Of a stretch of DNA of 64,000 nt, positions 44,161 to 52,154 are shown in pieces. Origin of the DNA: Pseudomonadales bacterium. Lineage in GTDB: Bacteria; Pseudomonadota; Gammaproteobacteria; Pseudomonadales; Ketobacteraceae. How positions within the stretch are numbered: the first letter of the stretch is position 1; each line of letters opens with the position of its first letter. The DNA is taken from the NCBI GenBank assembly GCA_002708905.1, contig PAPM01000037.1:186001-250000 (forward strand), in the 5' to 3' direction. The notes below the pieces were generated by a model. The model worked only from the letters and a program-made list of their open reading frames with translations. It had not been told where the DNA came from and made no database searches. A program made the translations under genes and the position numbers.

Positions 44161-44208
44161 TGCCGGGCCATGAAGGTCCGGCATGCTACGTTTTACCGGC
44201 CGGGTAAA
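44161..44208 (+). promoter_or_regulatory. two intercistronic inverted repeats
   Basis: TGCCGGGCC (44161-44169) pairs with GGTCCGGCA (44175-44183), a 9-bp stem with one G-U pair. TTTACC (44192-44197) pairs with GGTAAA (44203-44208), and this second repeat covers the likely ribosome site of the oxygenase gene. No T-run follows the first stem. Likely mRNA-stabilising and attenuating structures that keep the binding protein in excess over the enzyme. Confidence 0.4.
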
Positions 44209-44213
44209 CAAAC

Positions 44214-45176
44214 ATGAATACAGCAAGCAACATTCCGGTTATATCCCTGGCGGACCTGCACAGCGAAGATCGGCGCCGACGACAGTCGGTAGCCGATGCC
44301 GTGGGTCAAGCCTGTCGTGAAATCGGGTTCTTCTATGTGGTGGATCATGGCGTACCGAATTCGTTGCGCAACAAGGTATTCGCTCAGTCCAAACGTTTTT
44401 TTGATTTGCCCGTTGAGCGCAAGCAAATCCTTTCAATCAAACAATCGCGCCACAATCGCGGCTACATTGCGTTGGCGGATGAGCGTTTGAATCCGCAGCA
44501 GGGGGCCGATCAGAAAGAAGCGTTTAATATCGGTGTGGCCCTGCCGTTGGACCATCCGGATGTGGTGTCCGGCAAACCGTTTCGCGGCGTGAATTACTGG
44601 CCCGACCTCAGTGACTGGAAAGCCGATATGCTGGCGTATTTTGACGCCTGCCAACAACTGGGACGTTTGATTCACCGGGCCTTCAGCCTGGATCTTGGTT
44701 TGCCGGAAAATACCTTTGACCGGCATTTGATTGAACCCATCGCTACTCTGCGACTGTTGCATTACCCTGCCGCGAAAGAGCAAGCATCAGAGCGACCGGA
44801 TGCCGGCGCAGGTACCCATACGGATTACGGCAACATTACTCTGCTGGCCACCGATGGGGTTGCCGGGCTGCAGGTCTCCAATCGTAATGGCGAGTGGATG
44901 GATGCACCGTCCATTCCTGATGCCTTCGTTTGCAACATCGGTGACTGTCTGATGCGTTGGACCAACGATCTGTATGTGTCTACGCCCCACCGGGTGCAGG
45001 CGCCCACACGGGAACGCTATTCCATAGCCTTTTTTCTGGAAGTGGATCCGGATGCAGTGGTGGACAGTCGCAACCTGTTTCCCGACCAGCCGGCGAAGTA
45101 TCCGCCTGTCACCTGTGCGGAGTATCTGGCGAGCCGGCTCAATGCCACCTATGAGTATCGCCAGCCTGCACCCTGA
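44214..45176 (+). CDS. 2-oxoglutarate/Fe(II) oxygenase, isopenicillin N synthase family
   Basis: Non-haem iron dioxygenase of 320 residues. N-terminal DIOX_N region ('PVISLADLHSEDRRRRQSVA', 'REIGFFYVVDHGVP'), then the jelly-roll with iron ligands H202, D204 ('THTDYGN') and H259 ('TPHRV') and the 2-oxoglutarate site R268-x-S270. Complete catalytic set, so probably active. Cytosolic. It is cotranscribed with the purine binding protein and ends in a terminator; its substrate is unknown, but a purine derivative is suggested by location. Confidence 0.88.
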   Translation: MNTASNIPVISLADLHSEDRRRRQSVADAVGQACREIGFFYVVDHGVPNSLRNKVFAQSKRFFDLPVERKQILSIKQSRHNRGYIALADERLNPQQGADQKEAFNIGVALPLDHPDVVSGKPFRGVNYWPDLSDWKADMLAYFDACQQLGRLIHRAFSLDLGLPENTFDRHLIEPIATLRLLHYPAAKEQASERPDAGAGTHTDYGNITLLATDGVAGLQVSNRNGEWMDAPSIPDAFVCNIGDCLMRWTNDLYVSTPHRVQAPTRERYSIAFFLEVDPDAVVDSRNLFPDQPAKYPPVTCAEYLASRLNATYEYRQPAP

Positions 45177-45197
45177 TCATTCATCTGCTTTTCTCAG

Positions 45198-45222
45198 GGC
45201 GCCAAATGTAGGCGCCTTTTTT
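45198..45222 (+). terminator. Rho-independent terminator
   Basis: GGCGCC stem, seven-base loop AAATGTA, GGCGCC, then six T. Located 22 bp after the oxygenase stop codon; ends the binding protein/oxygenase unit. Confidence 0.85.
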
Positions 45223-45351
45223 ATTTCTGTTGATCTGCATTCCGACAAACTTTGGAAATGCAGCTAGATTGATAGAGAGGCTGATTTGTAACTGCCTAAT
45301 TTTACAACAATTATGTGGCTGAAATTAAAAGTGCCGGTGGCATCTTGAGAA

Positions 45352-45373
45352 AACCTGTCCATTTGGCCAAGTT
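45352..45373. promoter_or_regulatory. purine-regulon operator 5
   Basis: Core CTGTCCATTTGGCCAA within a 22-bp imperfect palindrome, same layout as operators 1 and 4. It is 39 bp centre-to-centre from operator 6, upstream of the porin gene. Confidence 0.62.
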
Positions 45374-45390
45374 TTTGCTTTTAGGGTTGC

Positions 45391-45412
45391 AACCTGACCA
45401 TTTGGACAACTT
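45391..45412. promoter_or_regulatory. purine-regulon operator 6
   Basis: Core CTGACCATTTGGACAA, the closest of the set to the RutR consensus (one mismatch per half-site). It ends 40 bp before the porin start codon. Confidence 0.65.
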
Positions 45413-45452
45413 TTAAATTCACACAACCTGAAACCTCAAGGGGATACATAGC

Positions 45453-46181
45453 ATGTTTAAGCAGTCTTTTGCCGCCATGGGCGGGGCACTGGTTCTGGCG
45501 TCTGGTTTGATTTCCAGTCATGCCCACGCGGAAATGTACTGGAGCACCTTCAGTCTCAGCTACTTGAAAGGGGATCATTACAAGGTGGGCGACAAATCGC
45601 GGGAGGTGCTCACGGTGGAGCACGCCAGTGGCCACAACTGGGGCGATAACTTTTTCTTCCTGGATCATCTGAAGTCTGATGACGGCACGGTTTCCAACTA
45701 TGGTGAGCTGGCTCCACGCTTGAGCCTGTCCTACCTTTCCAACAGTGAACTCAGTGCCGGCATTATCAAAGATGTGTTTATCGCCACTACCTGGGAAATG
45801 GGGCAGGGTTTCGATAACTATCTTTACGGTTTGGGGTTGGCGCTGGATCTGCCGGGCTTTAAATATTTTGGCGTGAACGTTTATAAAGCCAATAACGGTG
45901 TGTGGGAGGACGATGAACAGTTGACCCTGACCTGGGGCGTGCCTTTCACTCTGGCCGGTGCCGAGTTTCTTTATGACGGCTTCCTGGATTACTCCACAGA
46001 ATCCGACACCAATGCAAAAGAGATGAACTTCACCTCCCAGCTCAAATGGAACGCTGGTAAATTGGTTGATAGCAAATCGCCTTTCTACATTGGTATTGAA
46101 TATGCTTACTGGAATAACAAATTTGGTATCGACGGTGTTGATGAAAGGAATCCCAACCTACTCGTGAAATGGCATTTCTAA
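45453..46181 (+). CDS. Tsx/OmpK-like nucleoside-specific outer-membrane channel
   Basis: Outer-membrane beta-barrel of 242 residues. Signal peptide 1-26 (ends SHAHA), mature N-terminus 'EMYWSTFSLSYLKGDHY', regular aromatic-bounded strands, and terminal Phe ('PNLLVKWHF') needed for barrel assembly. The pattern follows the Channel_Tsx family (PF03502), which admits nucleosides and nucleobases. It precedes the NCS2 permease by 15 bp and has its own operator pair, giving an outer-to-inner membrane route. Confidence 0.87.
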   Translation: MFKQSFAAMGGALVLASGLISSHAHAEMYWSTFSLSYLKGDHYKVGDKSREVLTVEHASGHNWGDNFFFLDHLKSDDGTVSNYGELAPRLSLSYLSNSELSAGIIKDVFIATTWEMGQGFDNYLYGLGLALDLPGFKYFGVNVYKANNGVWEDDEQLTLTWGVPFTLAGAEFLYDGFLDYSTESDTNAKEMNFTSQLKWNAGKLVDSKSPFYIGIEYAYWNNKFGIDGVDERNPNLLVKWHF

Positions 46182-46196
46182 GCGGAGGGTAATCCC

Positions 46197-47579
46197 ATGA
46201 GTTCATCTCAATCGGATTTGATTTATCCACTGGATGCCCGGCCTCCGTTTATGGAGGCCACCTTCGCAGCCATTCAGCATGTGCTGGCCAGTTTTGTTGG
46301 CATCATTACCCCCACCTTGATCATTGGTGGGGTGTTGGGGTTGGGGGAGCACATTCCCTACCTTATCAGTATGGCGTTGATGGTGTCCGGGGTGGGGACG
46401 TTTATCCAGGCGCGGCGTCCATTGGGTGTGGGGGCCGGTATGATCTGTGTGCAGGGCACCAGCTTCGCCTTTCTGGGTTCGATTCTGGCGGCGGGTTTTA
46501 TTGCCAAAGGCAAAGGGGGTGGTCCCGACGAAATTCTCTCGTTGATCTTTGGTGTCTGTCTGCTGGGTGCGTTTATTGAAATTTTCCTGAGTCAGGTGAT
46601 GCATAAACTGAAGCGGGTGATTACACCTTTGGTAACCGGCATCGTCATTACCATCATCGGGGTCAGCCTGATCAAGGTGGGGATGACGGATCTGGCTGGT
46701 GGTTTTAAGGCGGAAGATTTCGGCTCCCTGCAGAATCTTGGTTTGGGATTATTTGTCCTCACCCTGATCATTATTTTGAACCGCTCCAAAAACCAGTTTC
46801 TGCGTTTGACCTCTATTGTGGTTGGTTTGGCTGCGGGGTTTGTGGTGGCAGGCTTGATGGGTAAATTGAATTTCTCCCACTTGTCGAGTCTGCCAATGGT
46901 GAGTATCCCGGTGCCGTTTAAATACGGCTTCAGTTTCGATTTCTCTGCGTTTCTTCCTATTGCCCTGATCTACGTGATCACCACCATTGAGACCACCGGT
47001 GATATCACAGCGAATTGCCTTATCTCCAAACAACCCATTGAAGGTAACACCTACCTGCAACGGATCAAGGGCGGAGTGTTGGGCGATGGTGTGAATTCAG
47101 CGCTGGCGGCCGTGTTTAATACCTTTCCTAATACCACGTTCAGTCAGAACAATGGTGTGATTCAGCTTACCGGGATCGCCAGTCGCTACGTCGGCATGTA
47201 CATTGCGGGTTTGCTGGTTTTGTTGGGATTTTTCCCGATCATTGGTGGCGTGTTGCAGCAAATTCCCAAGCCGGTACTCGGGGGAGCTACCCTGGTGATG
47301 TTTGGAACGGTTGCGGCGGCCGGTGTCAAAATTCTCGCAGGGGAAGATCTGGACCGGCGCAAGATGCTGATTATGGCAGTGTCATTCGGGGTTGGCCTGG
47401 GGGTGTCCATGGTGCCGGATCTGCTGGCGGCGACACCCAAACTGGTGCAGAACGTGTTCGGTTCCCCCATCACCACCGGGGGCTTGACGGCGATCATCTT
47501 GAGCCTGATCTTGCCGGACGAATCCGTTAGTGAAAAAACGGTGGAGACTATAGAGAAAGGTGAAACTGCCGGAGTCTAA
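46197..47579 (+). CDS. NCS2 family purine (xanthine/urate) permease
   Basis: Inner-membrane nucleobase:proton or sodium symporter, 460 residues, 12-14 helices. Marks of the xanthine/urate branch: 'AIQHVLASFVGIITPTLIIGG', here the QH motif and following helix, 'VQGTSFAFLGSILAAG', 'TTIETTGDITANCLIS' (substrate Glu and NAT motif area) and 'FNTFPNTTFSQNNGVIQLTG'. Downstream of the Tsx-like porin in one unit; overlaps the convergent adenine deaminase gene by 4 bp. Confidence 0.92.
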   Translation: MSSSQSDLIYPLDARPPFMEATFAAIQHVLASFVGIITPTLIIGGVLGLGEHIPYLISMALMVSGVGTFIQARRPLGVGAGMICVQGTSFAFLGSILAAGFIAKGKGGGPDEILSLIFGVCLLGAFIEIFLSQVMHKLKRVITPLVTGIVITIIGVSLIKVGMTDLAGGFKAEDFGSLQNLGLGLFVLTLIIILNRSKNQFLRLTSIVVGLAAGFVVAGLMGKLNFSHLSSLPMVSIPVPFKYGFSFDFSAFLPIALIYVITTIETTGDITANCLISKQPIEGNTYLQRIKGGVLGDGVNSALAAVFNTFPNTTFSQNNGVIQLTGIASRYVGMYIAGLLVLLGFFPIIGGVLQQIPKPVLGGATLVMFGTVAAAGVKILAGEDLDRRKMLIMAVSFGVGLGVSMVPDLLAATPKLVQNVFGSPITTGGLTAIILSLILPDESVSEKTVETIEKGETAGV

Positions 47580-49318
47580 AACGACTCCAGCAGGCAAAAC
47601 TGATCGACGTCCACCAGTCCCTGGTCGGTGATTTTCAAATGGGGAATCACCGGCAGGGGCAGGAATGCCAATTGTAAGAAAGGTTCCGGCAGGGTACAGC
47701 CCAATTTTCTAACAGCGGTACGCAAGAGTGTTAATTGCTCACGTACGGTTTCGTGGGGTTCCAGGCTCATCAATCCCGCTAATGGCAGTGCCAGTTCCGC
47801 TATGATCCTACCGTTTACGCAGATCGCAAAACCTCCGCCGATTTCAATCAGGCGGTTCACCGCCTGCGCCATATCCTGATCGTTGCTGCCTACTACGCAA
47901 ATGTTGTGACTGTCGTGGCCAACGGAAGAGGCAAGGGCGCCCTGTTGCAAGCCAAAGCCCTGGACAAAACCGCGGCCGATGTCACCGCTATGGCCGTGGC
48001 GCTCCAGCACGCAGATTTTCAGTATGTCCTGTTGTGGCTGGACAAGATATTCAGAACGTCGCACCGGCACCGCCAGTTTGCGGTGCTCGGTGATAATACT
48101 GCCGGCGTTCACGCCGATCACCGGAACAATGGTTTCGCCATCTGACTGATGGGCGGGAATACGGAGGTCACCGGCGGTTATCACAGAGCGTTTGACGCTG
48201 TTCAGGCCGACAGGTGCGACTTTATTTCGCTGCGCGAATAATTCAGGGGTAACCACTCGACCGGCACTGATTACCGAGTGTACCCGGCATTGTTCATAGT
48301 TGGACAATAACACCAGGTCGGCACGCTTGCCGGGCGCCACCAGTCCCCTGTCCCGTAAGCCAAAGGCACGGGCGGCGGACCAGGTGGCAGCACGGTAGGC
48401 ATCGTCGGGGGCGATGCCCAGTTCAATGGCGTGACGAATCAGGTAATCCAGATGACCTTCTTCTGCAATGTCCAAGGGGTTGCGGTCATCGGTGCAAAAG
48501 CCCATGGCGTTGGACGTTTTTGCATTTAACAGTGGCGCCAGAGCATTCAGGTCTTTGGAAACCGTGCCTTCTCGAATCAGTACGTGCATGCCCTTGCGTA
48601 ACTTTTCTGCCGCTTCATCGGCATTGGTGGTTTCATGGCAGGTGCAAATGCCGCAGGCCAAATAGGCGTTCAGATCCTTGCCCCGTACCAGGGGGGCATG
48701 GCCGTCAATGTGCCAGCCCTGGAAGGCGGCCAGTTTGTCCACGACGTCAGGTGCCTTCGACAGCAGGCCGGGGTAGTTCATAAACTCTGCCAGGCCGATG
48801 ACGCTGGGATGATCCCGCAGAGCTACCAGGTCGTCTGCTTCCAGGCGAGCTCCTGAGGTTTCCAGATGAGTAGCCGGTACACAGGAAGACAATTGGACGC
48901 GCAGATCCAGGCAGGTTTGTTCGGCACACTGCATAAAATAGCGGATGCCTTCGGCACCCAGCACATTGGCAATTTCGTGTGGGTCGCAGATGGCTGTGGT
49001 GGTGCCCCTTGGCAGCACACAACGATCAAATTCCAGGGGCGTGACCAGGCTGGATTCGCAGTGAGCATGGGTATCGATAAACCCGGGAACGACCACCAGA
49101 CCGGTACCGTCTATTTCTTCTGCGCCGGTGTAGGTTTCGCATGTGCCGACAATGCGGTCGCCGCAGATGGCGATATCACCGTAGATCAATTCACCATTGA
49201 TGACGTCCAGAAAACGGGTGTTGCGAATGACCAGGTCTGCCGCGATCCGCCCCAGAGCCTGATCGATACAGCGTCCGACGAATTGGCGTTGGCTTTCGCG
49301 CTCTTTGGATTGGGACAT
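47576..49318 (-). CDS. ade: adenine deaminase
   Basis: Converts adenine to hypoxanthine, feeding XdhAB. 580 residues, the usual Ade length. Metal and catalytic motifs: 'PGFIDTHAHCESSLVTPLEF', 'RGTTTAICDPHEIANVLGAE', 'DGHAPLVRGKDLNAYLACGI', 'GFCTDDRNP', and the C-terminal domain with 'SSVGHDSHNICVVG'. Start ATG 49316-49318 has GAGAGG six bases upstream; an ATG nine codons earlier lacks this. Faces the RutR-like regulator gene across a 107-bp gap without the purine operator. Confidence 0.93.
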   Translation of the reverse strand: MSQSKERESQRQFVGRCIDQALGRIAADLVIRNTRFLDVINGELIYGDIAICGDRIVGTCETYTGAEEIDGTGLVVVPGFIDTHAHCESSLVTPLEFDRCVLPRGTTTAICDPHEIANVLGAEGIRYFMQCAEQTCLDLRVQLSSCVPATHLETSGARLEADDLVALRDHPSVIGLAEFMNYPGLLSKAPDVVDKLAAFQGWHIDGHAPLVRGKDLNAYLACGICTCHETTNADEAAEKLRKGMHVLIREGTVSKDLNALAPLLNAKTSNAMGFCTDDRNPLDIAEEGHLDYLIRHAIELGIAPDDAYRAATWSAARAFGLRDRGLVAPGKRADLVLLSNYEQCRVHSVISAGRVVTPELFAQRNKVAPVGLNSVKRSVITAGDLRIPAHQSDGETIVPVIGVNAGSIITEHRKLAVPVRRSEYLVQPQQDILKICVLERHGHSGDIGRGFVQGFGLQQGALASSVGHDSHNICVVGSNDQDMAQAVNRLIEIGGGFAICVNGRIIAELALPLAGLMSLEPHETVREQLTLLRTAVRKLGCTLPEPFLQLAFLPLPVIPHLKITDQGLVDVDQFCLLESF

Positions 49319-49365
49319 GGCACACCTCTCATCACACAGCTGCACTATACCGCTATGAGTTTATG

Positions 49366-49371
49366 TATAAT
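49366..49371 (+). promoter_or_regulatory. possible -10 element TATAAT for the TetR gene
   Basis: A consensus TATAAT 55 bp upstream of the regulator start, in the gap shared with ade. No convincing -35 hexamer at 17 bp. Weak support. Confidence 0.3.
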
Positions 49372-49425
49372 GGTTTAAATTATACCCATTGAGCTTGGGA
49401 AAAGATAAAGGAAGTTTGGACTCAG

Positions 49426-50076
49426 ATGATGTTGATGGAAATTGGATCACACCGAAGTGATAAGCCCGGCGGCAGGATCCGTCAGAAGAATGAGCAAATC
49501 ATCATAGCCGCTGCGGAAGCCGAGTTTGCGGCCAACGGTTTTAAGGGCGCCACGATGAATAATATTGCCGTGAAGGCGGGACTGCCCAAATCCAATATTC
49601 ATTACTATTTCAAGAACAAGCTGCAACTCTATATTGAAGTGCTGATCAATATTATCGACCTGTGGGATAACGCACTTAATGAATTAGACGCAGACTCCGA
49701 ACCGGCCGCCGCCCTGCGGGAGTACATCGCCGCCAAAATGCGTTTCTCCCGCGAATATCCGTTGGCATCCCGCGTTTTTGCCAAGGAAATCCTGTCCGGT
49801 GCACCCAGAATGAAACAGTATTTCAGTGACGAATACCGGGAGTGGTTTCAGCGCAAAACCGAGGTTTTCTCCAAATGGGCGCAGCAGGGAAAAATCGATG
49901 ATATTGAGCCGGCCCATATTGTGTTTTTGCTGTGGAGTTCCACTCAGCACTATGCGGATTTTGAAGTGCAGATTGCGGCGGCCCTCGGCAAAAAGTCTTT
50001 GAGCAAAAAAGATTTTGAAGAGGCAACGGAAGTGTTGACGAAGGTTATTATCCGCGGCATTGGTTACCAGGGATAA
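49426..50076 (+). CDS. RutR-like TetR family regulator, probable purine-catabolism regulator
   Basis: TetR protein of 216 residues. Helix-turn-helix at about 20-66 ('FKGATMNNIAVKAGLPKSNI', 'HYYFKNKLQLYIEVL'), and a RutR/YcdC-type C-terminal domain ('YIAAKMRFSREYPLASRVFA', 'HIVFLLWSSTQHYADFEVQI'). E. coli RutR binds TTGACCA-nn-TGGTCAA and responds to uracil or thymine; sites of the same form precede the xdh, ABC, BMP and porin units here. I infer that this protein controls them with a purine ligand. Three in-frame ATGs (49426, 49429, 49435) compete as start. Its own upstream region lacks the operator. Confidence 0.85.
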   Translation: MMLMEIGSHRSDKPGGRIRQKNEQIIIAAAEAEFAANGFKGATMNNIAVKAGLPKSNIHYYFKNKLQLYIEVLINIIDLWDNALNELDADSEPAAALREYIAAKMRFSREYPLASRVFAKEILSGAPRMKQYFSDEYREWFQRKTEVFSKWAQQGKIDDIEPAHIVFLLWSSTQHYADFEVQIAAALGKKSLSKKDFEEATEVLTKVIIRGIGYQG

Positions 50077-50081
50077 CGACT

Positions 50082-52064
50082 CTAACGGTGTTTGCCACTG
50101 AACAGGTAGTAGCTGGCGTCGTCTTTGCCCTTGGCGGCGTACATGGCAATGTCGGCGGCCCGAGTCAGCTCAACGTCGTTGTTGCCATCCCTTGGATATA
50201 CGGCGATGCCAATACTGCAGCCAATGGTGATGGTTTGGCCGGACACGGTGAACGGCTGCTGCAAATGGCGTATGACCTTTTCCGCGATTTGTGATGCAGC
50301 CTCAACGCCGGCCAGATCCTCAACGATCATGACAAATTCGTCGCCGCCCAATCTGCCTACTGTATCGTTTCTGCGGCTGGATTCCAGCAGGCGTAGTGCC
50401 GCCTGTTTGAGTAATTCGTCCCCCACAGCATGTCCGAACTGATCATTCACCGGTTTGAATTTGTCGAGGTCGATAAACAGCAAGGCGCATTGTGATTGGT
50501 GGCGTTGCGCGCGGTGAATGGCGGTGTTCAAACGGTCGGAGAACAGACTTCGGTTGGCCAAACCTGTGAGATGATCGTAGTGCGCCAGGTTTTTCAGATC
50601 CTGTTCCATGGCTTTGCGGGCACTGATGTCCGAGAACACGGCAACATAGTGACTAACGCTACCCTGATTCGTCAGTACTGTACCAATACTTGCCCTTACC
50701 GGTAAGGGCGTACCGTCCGCCCGCAAAATTTCCGTATCGCCCTGCCAATAGTGTTGCTGTTGCAGTGCCTGTTCGATCTGGTTTTCTTCCTCTGAATTGG
50801 CTGAATGATAGAAACAGGCATGTTGTTCTTGCAGCTGCGCATTGGAAAAGCCGGTCATTTCCAGATAGGAGCGGTTGGCGGAGAGAAAAGCGCGGTGCGC
50901 GTCGCAGATGATGATCCCATCCCGGCTGGCTTCCAAAACGGTAGCGGACAACCGCAATTGCGCTTCCATTTTTACCTCATTGGAGCGATCCACCACGAAG
51001 GCGATACCCTGGTGGCTGCTGCCATCTATCATGGTTCCTCCGACCAGCACGGGTACGGTTCGACCATCCCGGTGCACAAACTCCTTGGCGAACGGCAGGC
51101 AATAACCTTGTTGCGCGATTTGTGCCAGAGCACGTTCATCATCGGCCAGGTCACCGTGGGTGAGTTGACGCCAGTTCAGTTTTCCCTGTTCCAGATCGTG
51201 GCGCTGATAACCGAGCGTGTTGAGAAAGTGGTCGTTACCATCGTAGATTTCCCCGTTCTCACCCCAGATAATGATGCCGATGACGTTTGCGTCGTAAAGG
51301 GAATTGAAACGCAGCTCGCTTTCCCGCAACTTGCTTTCCGTTTCGTCTATGCGCTGTAGCACCCGGCGGGAAACCAGCGCTACGATTAACAGCATGACGC
51401 CGATCAGGACGAAACCCACCAGCAGCAGGATTTCGCGCAGCCAGCGGGCGCCCTGGCTTAATTCACTGGAGAAGGCGGTTTCCAGCTCGTTCAGGGAATG
51501 GTTCAAGGCATGCAGCTGGTTTTGATACCGCTGCAGGTGCTCCGGTTTATCCAGTTGCCCCCGTTGATGAGCGGCTGCGATCTTGTGAGCCAACCGGCGA
51601 AGTTGGTCGATCTGGGCGTCCGCTTCCGTCCAGATGCGGATGGCGTTGCGCATGTGGTGCACGTCACCCAAGTAGATGAACAGATTAATCATGTTCTGGA
51701 TATCGTCGGGATGATTGCCGCCTCCCAGGAAGCCTTGCCGTGCCGACACCTCGTCGGGGGGAATCTGTTGTAATGACAACCGGGCTTGGCGGTCCGCCAA
51801 ATTGATTCTCAGCGTGTGATGGAACTGCTCCATCAATTCAGCGGAGGGATGTTCCAGGTAACGGTACAACAGCAGTACAGCATCCTTTTGGGATTTTGCC
51901 CACAGGCCTTCGCCACGCACATAGGCCCGTACCCCGCTCATTAACTGCACCTGGAGTGCTCCAAGGGCGAAGATGATAAAGCAGACTGCCAGCAGCAACC
52001 AGATGATGTGCTTTACACGGTGTTTTATGGGGGGAAGAGATGCCCGTTTTTCCCTGGCCTGCAA
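50082..52064 (-). CDS. membrane diguanylate cyclase with two PAS domains
   Basis: 660 residues: N-terminal membrane helix (about 18-38), periplasmic helical sensor (about 40-205), second helix (about 210-235), two PAS domains (about 250-370 and 375-495), GGDEF domain (about 500-655). The active motif is intact GGDEF with I-site RRND five residues before it. 'GLANRSLFSDRLNTAIHRAQ' opens the domain. No EAL domain. Cytosolic PAS modules may sense redox or a small ligand. It stands alone, convergent with the TetR gene. Confidence 0.9.
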   Translation of the reverse strand: MQAREKRASLPPIKHRVKHIIWLLLAVCFIIFALGALQVQLMSGVRAYVRGEGLWAKSQKDAVLLLYRYLEHPSAELMEQFHHTLRINLADRQARLSLQQIPPDEVSARQGFLGGGNHPDDIQNMINLFIYLGDVHHMRNAIRIWTEADAQIDQLRRLAHKIAAAHQRGQLDKPEHLQRYQNQLHALNHSLNELETAFSSELSQGARWLREILLLVGFVLIGVMLLIVALVSRRVLQRIDETESKLRESELRFNSLYDANVIGIIIWGENGEIYDGNDHFLNTLGYQRHDLEQGKLNWRQLTHGDLADDERALAQIAQQGYCLPFAKEFVHRDGRTVPVLVGGTMIDGSSHQGIAFVVDRSNEVKMEAQLRLSATVLEASRDGIIICDAHRAFLSANRSYLEMTGFSNAQLQEQHACFYHSANSEEENQIEQALQQQHYWQGDTEILRADGTPLPVRASIGTVLTNQGSVSHYVAVFSDISARKAMEQDLKNLAHYDHLTGLANRSLFSDRLNTAIHRAQRHQSQCALLFIDLDKFKPVNDQFGHAVGDELLKQAALRLLESSRRNDTVGRLGGDEFVMIVEDLAGVEAASQIAEKVIRHLQQPFTVSGQTITIGCSIGIAVYPRDGNNDVELTRAADIAMYAAKGKDDASYYLFSGKHR

Positions 52065-52154
52065 ACCGCTATTCCTGTGCTCAGATTTGGTGTATTAAAT
52101 ATGCTTAGAATATAGACTAAATCCAGCCCGGGGTGTGAGTTAGGTTACTGATTC

